Below are positions 42,416 through 56,256 of a stretch of 64,000 nucleotides of DNA, piece after piece (position 1 is the first letter of the stretch; each line of letters starts with the position of its first letter). Origin of the DNA: Merluccius polli (lineage: Eukaryota; Chordata; Actinopteri; Gadiformes; Merlucciidae); NCBI GenBank assembly GCA_030340625.1, contig JAOPHQ010002559.1:124001-188000 (forward strand), in the 5' to 3' direction. A program made the translations under genes and the position numbers. The notes under the pieces were generated by a model, which did no database searches, had not been told where the DNA came from, and saw only the letters and a list, made by a program, of their open reading frames with translations.

Positions 42416-42984
42416 TGGTAGGCTTGGGATATTGTATTAAACGGTATACAATGCAACAGTGCTTGCATGAATGGAACAATGGGTTGCAGATAGCTAAACT
42501 AAAAGAGCTTTGGCCTTGCTAGAAGTGAAGTGGCACGTCTCATGTCTATAGTAATACTAATTCATTCATGATAATCAATGGATTGTGTTAAACATAGCAT
42601 ACAGTGTTACTATGCTGTTGCCTGTTTCAGAAAACAAATAATAGATACTCAGAGATTACATATATAATTGTACTGCAAATTGAAGATAAATTATTATTAA
42701 AAAACCTCTGCCCTGTCAATAAAGATAAATAAACGTTTCACTTATAACTTGAGTTTACTTTAAAAAACAACAACAACCACCATATCACCATACCACGGAA
42801 ACAGTGTGTATGTGTGTGTGTGTGTGTGTGTATGTTTGTTTGAAGGGGGAAACCCGCATTTCTTTTAGGATCACGTGAAAACTGTTACATAACAAAACAA
42901 ACTAGAAAATGTACAATTTCAGAAGAAATTGTGGTGTGCAGCTTGCTGAAAAGGTTTTAGTGCCTGGTATATTCAATATATTCC
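42416..42984. other. Intergenic with short (TG)n
   Basis: A TG repeat at about 42808-42830; nothing else is recognised. Confidence 0.5.
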
Positions 42985-43082
42985 TTGGTGTTCTGGATGG
43001 TTGCTAGGGTGTTTTGGGTGGTTGCTATGGTGTACTGGGCAGTTGCTAGGGTGTTCTAGGTGATTGCTAGGGTGTTCTTGGT
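42985..43082. repeat. Minisatellite GGTTGCTAGGGTGTTCTGGG
   Basis: About four imperfect copies of a ~23 bp unit, upstream of gnat2. Confidence 0.85.
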
Positions 43083-43804
43083 TTAAGAACATGTATGAAG
43101 GAGGAGTTGAGTATGCAAGTTTGGGGAGAATATTAATTATGCAATATTACATGAGAGGGAGTGCTGTTATACTGAATATCAGCACGGCTGTGATTCAGTC
43201 GTAGGTACGAGGCTGCAGTCCGAGTAGCGAAGATAATCACAATTATGATAGATAATAGGGGTTGTGACATAATAAGTATGATAGATAATAGGAGTTGTGC
43301 AGCTAAAGCTGCACACCTATTAAACACTTGACAATAACCTATTCCTAGTCTACTACCTTGATAGTATGCTAATTAAACTGAATAAGTGACAATATCTACC
43401 CCCTATTAACACTGTGGTATGGTGGTAGTTGCTTTTTTTAGCATACATCACACCACCTGGTATTTAAACGTCTTAAACTTAAGGGGTTTACTCGTCTTTA
43501 ATGCCCTCTTTACGGCCATCCTCCATGTGACTGACTCTTAGGCCTGAAGACAACTCTCTATTGGCTATCACCACCAATGGTTTTTTTTCCTGTGAATGCC
43601 ACTTCACCATTGACAAACTGACCAAAACTCACAAAACAAACAGATTTATTCACTCTATGAAATGAACGATTTCCGACTTTTTAAATTAAAAGGGAAAACC
43701 TAATAACTTTGGGATATATTAATGTCTCGCAAAAATCATAAGTAAGCCTGTAATAGTTTTGATTTGCCCCATGTTTCCTCCAACCTTCATTGCTGTCCTT
43801 ATTT

Positions 43805-44121
43805 GGCTAATTGGATTGGCTGGCCAATCAGGAAGAGGCACCTCCTAAGACAAGGGCTTAAGTAAAGAGAATTAAAGGCTGGCTCTTGGAGCGGAACCGA
43901 CTGTTGAATTGACTTGACCCTTTAGTAGAGACTATCTCATCATCTAATCGAAAAGGGCCTAAGAAGCCAGAAAGGCTCAAGCGCCGCCCCTCCCAATCCC
44001 CTTCCGCTCGGAAATCGCCTTTCGGCACGATTAGTGCTGCACCCAGTTTCTGTGGAGCTGCTCTTGGAGAACCGTCAAAATTTCTTATCTCGAGGATCTT
44101 GATTTGGAGGTGGAAGAAAGA
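43805..44121 (+). promoter_or_regulatory. Putative gnat2 promoter / 5' UTR
   Basis: Directly upstream of the gnat2 ATG. It contains an inverted CCAAT pair (ATTGGC at 43815-43820 and GCCAAT at 43823-43828). It also has TAATC (43945-43949) and GATTA (44029-44033), the core of OTX/CRX sites that drive photoreceptor genes, and a GC-rich GCGCCGCCCCTCCC block (43981-43994). No clear TATA box is seen. Short motifs occur by chance, so functional use is inference. Confidence 0.45.
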
Positions 44122-47100
44122 ATGGGTGCAGGAGCAAGCGCCGAAGACAAAAAGTCAAAGGAGTTGGAAAAACAGCTCCAGGAGGATGCCGACAAGGATT
44201 CCAAGACAGTCAAGCTGTTACTGCTTGGTAAGTGTGCTCCTAGGAACTTCTTCCTGGGCACAGACTTGGTGTATACACCTTCAGGGTCAGGCAGCGGTGA
44301 TACTACCGCTTTACTCCAAAGGCATTGGTGGTGTTGCCAGATCCTACCATGCAATACCTTCATTCTGGCTCAAAAATACTTGAATTCAAACTTTGCCAGA
44401 TTTGATCTGAAGATGCAATTGGATAGTCGGGAGAGACGGGCTCTTTCCCTACCAGGCCAGGCAGGGAGAGAGAACAACTGACCTTTCTTCACCCATTGAA
44501 GAAAGGAAATGGGGAAAAACACCAATTGGTGGTTGAAAGTTATTTTTTTCTAAATCAAAATTTGGAACTCTAATTTGGGCATTGTGACATTTATAACAAA
44601 ATAATGCATGGCTGAATCCTTAACTAGTTGCAAAAATGTGTCAATACAAGCTATATCCAAATTGGTGGATGCTATGGGTATGTTTGCCAAATATTCAAGG
44701 TCTCTTGCAAATGAGCCATTTTTAGAGGTGAAGCGGTAGAGACAGACATCTGCTCAGGGCTTGGTCAGGAATTAAATATGCTCAGGGGATTTAAGATCCC
44801 AATCCAAGATTACTAAGGTATGGTGTCCCCATGTAGCTTGTTAAACCATAGTGTAAAGTATGTATGTAAGATGTGTCATATAATGGCAGTTTTAGTTTGT
44901 AGGAGTCAGGTGCAGCAAAGTAGCACCTGAGGGAGAAAATATCAAGGGTGTGTTCAGTCAGATATAGTCCTGTTTAAAAAAAGTTATTTCTATTGGCAGG
45001 CATACAAGGTCTTGTCACATATCCAAACTGAAAAAAAAGCTGAGCCAGAAACTTCCCATTAAGATGTTAGGCTGAATGCAAATTGCATGCTTGGTTCATT
45101 TTGCATTGTATTTTCTTTGTGGTGCACTTGTAATACAAGAACCACACTACTGCATAAAAAGTGCAACAGAAATAGAAATAAAGTTTGATCAATATTATTT
45201 ACACAGGTAGATAGTGGGTTTGACTGGTCAGTTAATCATCCCATGATCATCTCTCTAAAAGTAAAACATCTGTAATCAATAGCAGACATCAACTGTCTTT
45301 ATGTATCATTTTACTCTCATTTTCTTCTAGAATATTATTTTGTAAATATTTGATTAGAAATTTCACATTTAATAATCAAACATACATGACTTCCAACCAA
45401 CCAATTTTGTACTTAAAAGATCAAAACCCTTGGTCTAAATCAACACAAACACAGTCTTGAAATAAAATGATGTAATTGTCATCAAGCATTATTTTAATAT
45501 CTCAGAGATGAAATACTCACATTTAAAGCACTGTAGTCAGAGGTGTTTTTATTGCGTCAAAGGTAGGTTGGAACGATGACATTTCAGAGAGAAACAGCTC
45601 CCTCTTGTGGGATTTAATGAACATTGAGAAGGTGTTAAACGACAGATAATAACACCAGGAAAACCACAAGTTTTGAAGATTTGTTTAGTCAAATGGCGAA
45701 GTTGATTTGATTTCTTGTGGCCTTAAACACTTTTCTAAAAAATATATTTTAAAAGCTATTAAAATAAAGATGGGGAATTATGTCTTATGCATCTTTAATT
45801 TATGACACCATCAAACTGAATGTACTACAGTATTTACTGCAGTAGTAGACATACACTATTACAGTAAAAATGTTAGCAACATTCAATATTATATTTTTTC
45901 TCTCTCTTATGTCAAATTATTATAATACACTTGGTTAATATGGTTTGAGCTTCAGCAATATTGAGTACTTAACTAACATACCTTGCAACACTCAAACACA
46001 GAAGCTGGGACTATAGCAAATGGCAACATAATATCCAATATACATTCTCTTTCTGCAGTGGACCCACATTCAATTGAATTTATTTTTAAAACATTAAAAC
46101 TCCCCCCCTCAATACCTTTCACCTACTAACCCTCTTATGTAAAACAGGTAACAGTAGGCCTTGATGTCCCACTCACATGACCCATATGCAACCAGCCAGA
46201 TACCTTGATGTTATATAGCTTTATTAACCGTCTTTCACAGTTTATTGACTAAAGCCTAGGGATTCAAACCTGTGTGAAGCCACATGCAGGAGTGACGCAT
46301 TTAGGTCTAAAGCAATTATTGTTGAGAAATCTGAAGGGGGCCGAGGTGCTAAGCCTGCAGCAGGGCAGGCCAAGATCTTCTCAATATTGTGTCTGAGATG
46401 TGTAAGAGGTGTGTCTCTGAGAGATGCAGCACTCCCAGGGTTAGAGAGCGTCAGCACTGGTGTTCTTCTGGTCATGATCTCCTTACAGGCTTTAGAACGA
46501 TCTGTTGATCATCACTCCGACATATTCCAGTCTGAAGACTTTACCCACATAGTTATACATATCTATTCTTCAACAGTTCAATCAACAATCAACAGTAGTC
46601 ATCAGCTGATTTATTGATTAATAAACATTTAGTAATTTTGCAATCCATTTTCTTCTAGAATGTTGACAACCTAGGACAGATTTGATTTCAAATTTCAAAG
46701 ACAGGACCAACCGATCAACTTGGGACTTAAAAGATCAAACCCTTTGGTCTAAATGAGCATCACCTGGTTGGAGAGTGTGAGGAATGTCCTTCTGGTGGTC
46801 ATGATCTCCTTACAGGCTTTCCTTCGGCCTGCCACTCTACCAGCAACTAAAGTCCTGCAAATCCAATTGGATCAGTGAAATTGTAATCATGTTAGCACCC
46901 CATGCTCATTTTAGACCATCATATATGTCCAGGCTAGGGGGCTGTTAATGTGGTTTGTAGGCCTGAATTGTCACCATTATTAGACCATCATCACTGTCTG
47001 GGTCTTTATTGGCAACAGTGTGAATTGATGTAATGGCTGACCAATGGAATGACATTGTGGTAACATTTGTGTTCTTTTCCAGGCGCTGGTGAATCAGGAA

Positions 47101-48416
47101 AAAGCACCATCGTGAAACAGATGAAGTATGTTATACTAAACAGTAAAGTGAATTATCTAAATGAACTGTGCATACTGTGCCTGTGTGTGTCAGTTTGTGT
47201 AACAATATAATTGAAAATAATGTCTGATCAAGAATGCAGATAGCAAGCCAAAAAGTCCCAACATGTCTGGTAGCTTCACTTTGAGGCACAAAAGGTCAAT
47301 ACGGCAACCGTTTGGTCACACTCATTTGTCAGCACTTGCCTTTTGTTCCAGTTTCTGACACCCAAATATTATTCCTAAACACATCACAAGGTGGCACTGT
47401 AAACATAATTAAACAGGATATTGTGCGTTTCTCTGACTGATTGATTTCATACAATAACTGTAAGCCTACAACCCAAACGGTACTCTCATACGTACAAGAA
47501 GTTGTCTTTAAACTGACCCACTCTAAACATAAATCTTTCCCTGTCCCAAGGATTCTCCATCAAGGTGGTTATTCACGGGAGGAGCAGATGGAGTTCAAGT
47601 CCATCATCTTTGGCAACATCCTGCAGTCTGCCCTGGCCATCATCAGAGGCATGGAGATGTTGGGCATTGATTTTGGAGCGCCCGCCGGACAGGTCTCATA
47701 TCTCAAATACATATATATATATAGCTTACATGTAAATTAGCTGTAAATATGAATTCCTATTATTGGTTTGAAAAAAGCTAATTCAGACATTTGACTAAAA
47801 TACGTGAGAGGACTTACATTTTCCCAAACTGGAAAGAAAACGTAGATTTGAAAGGAATTCCTCCCTGTGATTCCTATGAATATGAACACTCCACCACCTA
47901 GCAGTGAAGATATCCTCCTAACCGCTGTATGCATGTATGAATACCTACAGGAGGATGCTCAGAAGCTGCAGAACCTGTCGGACTCCATCGAGGAAGGCAC
48001 CATGCCCAACGAGCTGGCGGATGTCATCAAGAAGCTGTGGAAGGATACTGGTGTGCAGGCGTCCTATGATAGAGCTGCCGAGTACCAGCTCAACGACTCC
48101 GCTGGCTAGTGAGTTCACCGCGTATAGCTCTTCACAGTCACTGTTTGACACTATGCTTTTATCCAAGAGACTTACAGTGAATTGAGTTACACACGTCATT
48201 AAGGAGCAAGTAGGGGTTAGGCACCTTGCTCAAGGATGCCTTCCGGTAGACTGTGGACGTTGGAGTTTGAAGCCAGACCTCCCCACATTACATTATCATT
48301 TAGCAGAGACTTTGTCAACTTCCCTGCCAGATGAGCGTTAGGTTTAACAATCAGTGATCAAATCATCAAAGTAGTCAAGTGCTTAGAGAAGTCAGTGCAA
48401 AATAAAGGTAAAGCTA

Positions 48417-48478
<62 letters not shown>

Positions 48479-48490
48479 GGGAGAAAGAGA

Positions 48491-48567
<77 letters not shown>

Positions 48568-50040
48568 GGGAGAAAGAGAAGGAGAGAGAGAGTTTTCCAG
48601 CTTGTGAATAGATGGTGTTCTTGTGAATTTGCCGTTTACAGCTACCTCTCTGAAATGGACAGAATCTGCAAGCCGGACTATCTTCCAACTGAACAGGATG
48701 TGCTGCGGTCTCGAGTCAAGACTACTGGTATCATTGAAGAACAGTTTTCATGCAAAGAGTTGCACTTCAGGTAATTCAACAGCAGGTTAATGCATTAGCT
48801 GCAATGGGATATTTGTCACCTTCTTGATGCATCATAGACACAGTGACTTATTTTTCTGGGTTTTTCCCTCTCATTAATAGGATGTTTGATGTGGGTGGCC
48901 AAAGATCCGAGAGAAAGAAGTGGATTCATTGTTTCGAGGGTGTCACCTGCATTATCTTCTGCGGAGCTCTCAGCGCATACGACATGGTGCTGGTAGAGGA
49001 CGACGAAGTGGTACGTCTCAACACCACCACCTTGACATCCAAGCACTAAACAAAACCTTTTGAATCTATAAACTCCTGGTCTCGTTTCCTTCTCCCAATT
49101 GTCTCAGAACCGCATGCACGAGTCCCTCCATCTCTTCAACAGCATCTGCAACCACAGGTTCTTCGCGACAACTTCCATTGTGCTTTTCCTCAATAAGAAG
49201 GATCTCTTTGTGGAGAAGATCAAGAAGGTCCACCTGAGCATCTGCTTCCCTGACTACGATGGTGAGTTCATCCGTCACAGCTGTCACATTATGGTACACT
49301 GTGTCAAGCCCAAGCATCTCCAGGGAAAAACCCTCAAGTTAATGAATTATTCATGCTGATACAAAGTGGGATGACACCCAGAGTTTTTTCCTGCTGGCTA
49401 ACTATTTGTTAGCCTTCTCCAAAATGGATGCATATAGCTGGCATTAGCATGCTAAGCACTTGAAAATATAGGCTGCAGTAAGCCTTTGAAAGGCTCTCCT
49501 TGGATATATGAATCTTTTTTTCTGCAATGTTATTTTTTCATGTTGTATTTACATGGCATGCCTTGTAATTGTTGCCTACTGAAAATGTATTTCACACAAA
49601 ATAGCCAACACCTCTCTCAAAGTCATGTGTTAGGAATCAACACTGCACTTAGAGATATAAGAATTCAAACATTAAAATAAAATCCATACAAACATTTTAT
49701 CCCATGAAACCATTATCCCATGAAACCATTAAAAATTAATTATGAAATAAAGTCAGTCCCTTCTGACAGCCATTAGATATACCTGTAGTTCTTTTAAATT
49801 AACCTTTTCTATGAATGCCTCTGTCTGACCCCAAATGTTTATCCTGCAGGTCCTAACACATACGACGACGCCTGCGCCTACATCAAGACACAGTTTTTGG
49901 ACCTCAACATGAAGAAGGGCGTGAAAGAGATCTACTCCCACATGACCTGTGCCACAGACACACAGAACGTCCAGATTGTGTTCAACGCCGTCACTGACAT
50001 CATTATCAAAGAAAACCTTAAATCTTGTGGTCTTTTCTAA
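44122..50040 (+). CDS. gnat2: Cone transducin alpha subunit (350 aa, eight exons)
   Basis: This is the alpha subunit of the heterotrimeric G protein that couples cone opsins to PDE6 at photoreceptor disc membranes. Coding exons: 44122-44227, 47083-47125, 47551-47692, 47951-48108, 48642-48770, 48881-49010, 49108-49261 and 49850-50040. All have AG/GT borders, and the total is 1053 bp with intact phase. Visible: N-terminal MGAGAS (Gly2 acylation), P-loop GAGESGKST, switch I arginine in DVLRSRVKTTGI, switch II DVGGQRSE with catalytic Gln, NKKD and TCAT guanine-binding motifs, and C-terminal CGLF. Segments such as IRGMEMLGIDFG and EQFSCKELHF favour gnat2 over gnat1 or gnat3. The penultimate region reads KSCGLF where most transducins have KDCGLF. 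AATAAA signals occur at 51157-51162 and 51335-51340. Head to head with ampd2, tail to tail with gnai3. Confidence 0.97.
44228..47082. other. gnat2 intron 1
   Basis: A 2.9 kb intron. A sentence-like repeat (CTTTGGTCTAAAT... near 45430 and 46740; ATGATCTCCTTACAGGCTTT near 46475 and 46802) suggests a local duplication. No other gene is recognised. Confidence 0.6.
48140..48305 (+). repeat. SINE-like dispersed fish repeat in gnat2 intron 4
   Basis: GCTTTTATCCAAGAGACTTA is followed by CAGTGAATT and GGGGTTAGGCACCTTGCTCA, then a partial restart ACATTATCATTTAGCAGA. These words belong to a repeat I have often seen in teleost genomes. The related segment at 21155-21235 is more decayed. Confidence 0.6.
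48419..48590. repeat. (GA)n microsatellite with internal duplication
   Basis: Two long GA runs, each followed by GGAAAGGGAGAAAGAGAAGG, so the repeat-plus-spacer block was duplicated. It ends about 50 bp before gnat2 exon 5 (48642). On the gnat2 strand it supplies purine, not pyrimidine, sequence upstream of the acceptor. Confidence 0.95.
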
Positions 50041-53000
50041 GTTGCGGAGCACAGTGGAGAATAAAAAGGTAACAATGCAACACGCATGAACACACATTTA
50101 AAGGCAGCCCTATGGCTGAGTCAAATTCATACTCATACAACGCATCATATCTGGCTGGCTCGCGGTTGCCTGGCAACCATTCTGGGGGTCATAATCTGAG
50201 CTAATGTAAACTCATATCACATGGATAATTGGGAGTGCTAGAGATGACACAGGGAAATGAAAAGCATGCCTCTGGTTCATATTCTCATATTGTCTTTTCA
50301 TGAAATGATATCAAAAATAGGTTATAATGGATTATGAAAAGAATTATCTTTATATCTATCTCATTTAAATACATATACAATTCTTTTTTATGTATCATGT
50401 TTTTTTCCCTGACTTTTCAGATCTTCCTGCCCAACCTTAACCCACCACCTCACATATTGGCATTAACTGAGAAGTGTTCTAATGTAAAGAAGATCCCAAG
50501 TTTCTCTCAATTGTTGTGTTAATGCCACCCTTTCCATGACAAGGCCTGGGTCCCCCCCTCCCCAAAGCATTACCGTTATGACCACCCCAGCAGCCAGCAG
50601 TCAGCAACAGCACCACCACATCCCAGCCACACTGATATCCACATGGGTTTAAACAGCTCGCCAGACACGGCATCCATGTCATTTCATCTTTGGACAAGGA
50701 AAATGTTGACAAGGCTAGACAATGCTAGTTAGCATCTGAGATAGTGTGTATACGTGTGTGTGTTTGTGTGTGTCTTACCCCCCAGAAACTGCTGGTAATC
50801 AAGTATGAAAGACAAAACAGTGGCTCAGTGGATCTGACTGCTTCCTATGATTTTAATACTGTATTATAGGACACCTATACTTTGGATACAGAAAACAGAA
50901 AACCCTGTCGAATGAATACATTGAATTATCAATGTGAAATTATAAATGTATTAAATAGCAACGATGCAATCTTGTTTTTGCTTTTAAGTACAGTAGTCGT
51001 GATATTTTATCTGTAAAAAAGTTGCTGATCAAATATGACAAATATTCTGAAATGTCATGCTATATCCAGATTACAAGCCCAATTGTGCATGTATTTATTG
51101 CTAAATAGTTTTACCTTATTTCAATCCACTTACAAGTCCTATATTTTATTGTGTTGAATAAAACAAACATCATAGAGATTCTTTGTACATAAAAGTAGAT
51201 TGTTATATTTTCAAAGACAAATAATTCATACATCTAATATGGAATATATGAAAAGGGAAACTCTAGAGGGATGCTTTTATTTTGAAGAGGGGTTGTAAAA
51301 GTCTATCCCTTCTTTCTGAACCGTAGAGGCATGAAATAAAGATGCATTCACTTCACTTGCTTCTCAGAGTCACATTTTTTCTCTTATTCTAGTTCCCCTG
51401 TGTATTCCTTCATGCGCAAATTAATAAATGTCATTGTTAAACATAAGATTAAGCCTATCTGGTCAGAGATGCTAGACACCAAACATATTGAAATAATCTA
51501 GACAGGATCAAAGTCAAAGTATATCCAAGATATGGGTGTAACTAAAAGCACATTTGTTATTAATTATCAACTTTGAATTTTGACATCCACATTTGATTAA
51601 ACTTTCCCTTTCTTTTTTTGTGTACACATTTTGACAACAGTTTAAAAAAATAAAGATATGTGCCAGCAAATGCATGTTTAATTGTAAGGCTGTAAAACTT
51701 AGATGATGAGCTTGTGTGTGATGAAGAGATATAGATAAGATAATTCAGACACTTACTAGATACAAGATTTAGATTTATTTATTTTTAAATCATACGTGGG
51801 TTCTGTTCTACTTATTGTGGAATTTGGTTTACTCATGATTTACATTCTGGTGTCAAAATTACGTAAGGAGACATGAGAAAGAAAGGCCACTCCGTGCCAT
51901 TATTTAATCAGTTTTAAATGAACAATGCTACTGTACAATTTCAAATTGATTTGCATACGCAAGTCACGCTTGCTTCTGCATCCTCAATATTTGCTTTCAA
52001 AACGTCAAATCCAAACCCACTCTTTATTATGCTGGCAAATTCTTCTATAACTGTTACACTGGGTCATAGAAAAATAATGAATTAATTTTCCCTGTTTGAT
52101 ATGCTTTTATAAATAATTTTGCCGATATCCATACAATTAAAAACATTTAAAACGTTTAAAATGACCTACAGTTTCTTGTTCATTTCAAAAGAAAAGTGAA
52201 CATTGATGCAGTTATTCATCTCTTTCCAACTTTGTCCCTTCACATTGCCTCACATTGTGTTGCAGTGAAGGAGGTATCAAAATAAAGATAAATACAAAGT
52301 GGCCCAATTAAAATAAAGATAACTACAGTACATACACCGCTATGTTGCAATGTTAAAACCTAATGTGTTCAGACTATGATACTATGATACCCTGAACCTT
52401 GATACATTCTGACATGAAAGGTTATATACATGATCCACACAAAATCTATCTTCTATACATAAATTATGGAAATTAATACATATGATAGAACAGAATTATC
52501 TCATTATCAAGTGCAACTCAAAATTCAAATTGAAAAACAAAAGGCAAAACAAAAGAGTGAGTAATCAATAAAACATAATGCAATTGACAATTCCAATTAA
52601 GAGTATATATATCATAGATGGCACTTGGAAATGAAATTAAGTGAAGGGAATGATTAACAGGCAGTTTGTGTTGGTCCTTGTGCATAGTATCAATTGAAAA
52701 CATAAAGTTGTCAACTTTTTGGGGAGTAGGAATTTCCCTTCTTACTACCACCAAGGGAATTGCCATGTCTAGAGATAAGCTCACTGTAAATCTCTAGCAT
52801 TTTTCTCTTAACTAGTTTATGTGTCGATAAAAAGTGAGAATCTACTGAGAAAGTAAAAAGTCAGATCAGATTTGTGAATGAATACAACTGACAAATATAA
52901 CCTGCAACGCTATAGTGTTACTCGCTCAAATTAAAAGGCTTTGTGGTCACATGACCGTGATGTCACGGGCCATTTTACTACTTCTACTATACTACTAATG

Positions 53001-53502
53001 CAATGTAAAGAAATGTACGACGACTTCCCAAATGGTGAATATAAGGTGCAACACAAAACGTGGGGCAACAATGTCATGAACGACAATCGTTTACTTGCAT
53101 TAAAAACCGCCAACAGCGAAGTCCAAATACTGCTCCCGATGCATATGCTGTGGAAAGAATGACAAACAAAATATAAAATCTCATTGACTTTTATTCAGAT
53201 ATTAGTTGATCTACCAAGTTCTATACATAGATGATGATTGGATGCTCACAGAGTATGTTTCTTTCTGAAGTTAACTTTTGTGAGATCAGTGACTGGGCAA
53301 CACCAAAAGTTTGTTAAGTCAATGAAAAAAAAACTTGTGACTAATATCACAGGGAGGGAATGTGACCAGTAAACAGTACCCACCCCTGGCTCTCAATCCA
53401 ATCACAAAGCTTAACCATGGGCTCAAAATGGCCCACAATGCAATTGTGTTTGTAAAAAAAAAACAATGAATAAAATGTATACCTGCAGCAGGGTCTAGCT
53501 CC
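50041..53502. other. Convergent gnat2/gnai3 3' region
   Basis: Holds the 3' UTR of gnat2 (AATAAA at 51157 and 51335) and, from the other side, that of gnai3 (TTTATT at 53190-53195, i.e. AATAAA on the minus strand). The rest is AT-rich. A 73-codon frame at 52941-53162 has no recognisable homologue and is probably chance. Confidence 0.6.
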
Positions 53503-56206
53503 TCAATATAGCCCACACTCCTTCAAGTTGATCTTGATGATGACGTCGGTGACGGCATCGAAGACAAATTGCACATTCTTGGTGTCCGTGGCGCATGTGA
53601 AGTGGGTGTAGATCTCCTTGGTGTCCTTCCGTCGGTTCAAGTCCTCAAACTGGCACTGGATGTAAGCAGCGGCCTCCTCATATGTACTGGTGCCTGATGC
53701 ATTAAAACATAATTTATTTTTAAAATGTTTGGACCAAACACATGATCATGGCATTTGAGGAAGCAACACTATGATACCAAGAAAATCGGTATCATTCAGA
53801 TGACTCATTGTTTCATGTCATGAGTAATTAGTCAGATGAGGAAGTGCGTATTTCACAATTTACATTGGAGGGATAATATACACACAAAGCTAAACCTAGC
53901 CTAGCCATCCCTGGACGGACGGATCCACCAATGTTCACCTTCTCAGCATTTCTTATTTTCTACCACTTGGTTGTGGGGTGTTAGGGGGGGCGGGGTCAAA
54001 TCTGAGTCCTGATTCGCTTTGAGACTAACTGTCATAAACCTGTCATACAACTTGACTATGAAGATACAGGGTGTTTTCGTGGTTTTAGATGTTGCGCTCA
54101 CTGCCATTCATGTTGAAAATGTGTGGGACACCTAGCAATTGTAAAATCATATTTTCAACAGCAAATTGAAACAGTTTCTAACCATATTTGCTGATTTCCT
54201 GCCACCGTGTTAGCCCAATTGAATTTCTTGAAGTCAAAGAGTCAAATTAATCAGAGATGAAAGGGTGTTCTACAAGCTTCCTTATGTGAAGGTGTGAAGG
54301 CCTGTTCTGAGTGTCTCACCAGAATACTCAGGGTAACAGATGGTGAGGGGACTTCTGCTGATCTTCTCCTCAAACAGGTCCTTCTTGTTGAGAAAGAGGA
54401 TGATGGACGTGTCTGTGAACCACTTGTTGTTGCAGATGGAGTCAAACAGCTTCATGCTCTCATGCATGCGGTTCTGAGAGTAGAGAAAGACTGTTATTTG
54501 CAACATTGATGATCCAAACCTACCAAATAACAGAAGTGAAAGAAGTCTGTTTCAGGGATTGAATGATGTGGATGTGTGGGTGGTTGAGCTGTCTGTGGGG
54601 GCGGGGGGGTATGGGGACCTGATTAGAAGACAGGTGAGGTGGTGTAATCACCTGTCTTCACCTGCACAAGAAGACACTTTACAGAAGAGTTTGAATTAAT
54701 TTCATTTCAATTTTTTTCTGTGCCACAAATTAAAAGGTCCACTGTTGAACTGCTTTTTCGAACCCGTGCCTGCTTCCTCCTTTGGAAACAGACATTAAAG
54801 AATAGTCACACAAAGCTGTGCCCTAAATCCCCAGCCAACCACGACATATGTCGCAAAAATGGGAAATGAAAGACGACCGCTTGAGCCAGTGAATGTAAAT
54901 GAAAGAATGATACATTGATTGATGGGAAGCTGTGCTAGACATTAACGGTCGCCACCCTGTACCATCTCCTCGTCCTCCGCCAGCACCAGGTCGTAGTCGC
55001 TGAGGGCCACACAGAAGATGATCGCGGTGACTCCTTCAAAACAATGGATCCACTTCTTCCTCTCTGAGCGCTGTCCCCCCACGTCAAACATCCTGCAAGC
55101 AGAAGCACAGAGACAAGATTAATGCCAAGTATGCCACAGCAAAATGCAATGTTTTGAATGGTGTCCCCTTGCCGTACATACTGATAGTCTACGAGGTAGG
55201 ACCGAGGCAATGACCTTGGCTCTGCTAACACAAACACTGTATTATCATGCTAGGCTAGTAGTTACCTCTTGAGGTCTATAACAATATAAAGATTACATAC
55301 ATAACTACTTTATATGTGGTTTATTCATTTAATTAGTATTGCCCCATGTGTAACATTAGCATGGCCTTATTTGGGATATAATAATAATTTTTGGCATTTT
55401 CACATTAGCCATTGTTGAGTTTTCTCTGTATTGTAGGCACATAATTGTCCTATTCACACACTCAAATTCAAAACATTTAAGAGAGGATTTCTTGAGCAAG
55501 AAATGTAAAATAATACACATAAGAGAACGAGACAGTAGTAGAAAAGTAGTAGTGGAGAGTGAAGTGCACTGACTTGAAATAGAGCTCTTTAAAGGTGAAG
55601 TGTGTTTCCACAATGCCAGTGGTCTTCACGCGGGTCCTCAGCACATCCTGCTGCGTGGGGACGTAGCTGGACTGGGAGATCCGGTCCAGGTCATTCAGGT
55701 AGCTGAGCAACAACACACACACAAACATACATCAGTCTAAAGGGACATCGTCCTTAACGCGAGGAATCCAGTGCATACAATCGTATATCATGGATACACT
55801 CAGAAGGTCACTTATCATGTGCTTGACCTAGTTCAATTTGTTGTTTTACAGCTGGCTGAAAAAACATTTCAAAGAAGATCAAAGATGAGACAAAATACAA
55901 AAAAGTGATAGTATCTGTATTTATGAGGCATGGTGAACTAGAGCATGAAAAAAAACCTGAGGAGTGTGCAGAATGATACTAAATATGGGTTTGTGTTTTG
56001 ATGGTGGATAAACAATGGCTGTGACAGCTGCTCGTGAGTAGAGTAAAAACAGAAGAGCCAGACACTGGTTGTTCTGGTCTCAACGTGTGGACAGCACACC
56101 TTCAACCTCGAACAGCCTCTGCTATTCTCAAAACAAAACAAAAACTTGTCCTTCACACCAAGCTACTTCAGGGCAGGGGTGAAGAGTAAATAAGTCAAAA
56201 CCTATT

Positions 56207-56256
<50 letters not shown>

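Noticed and set aside
44085..44481. Other-frame reading frames over gnat2 exon 1
   Set aside because: Shadows of the real exon; only the frame starting at 44122 gives the G alpha N-terminus and splices in phase.
52941..53162. 73-codon frame in the gnat2/gnai3 interval
   Set aside because: No recognisable motif, no splice or promoter signal; within the expected range of chance frames.
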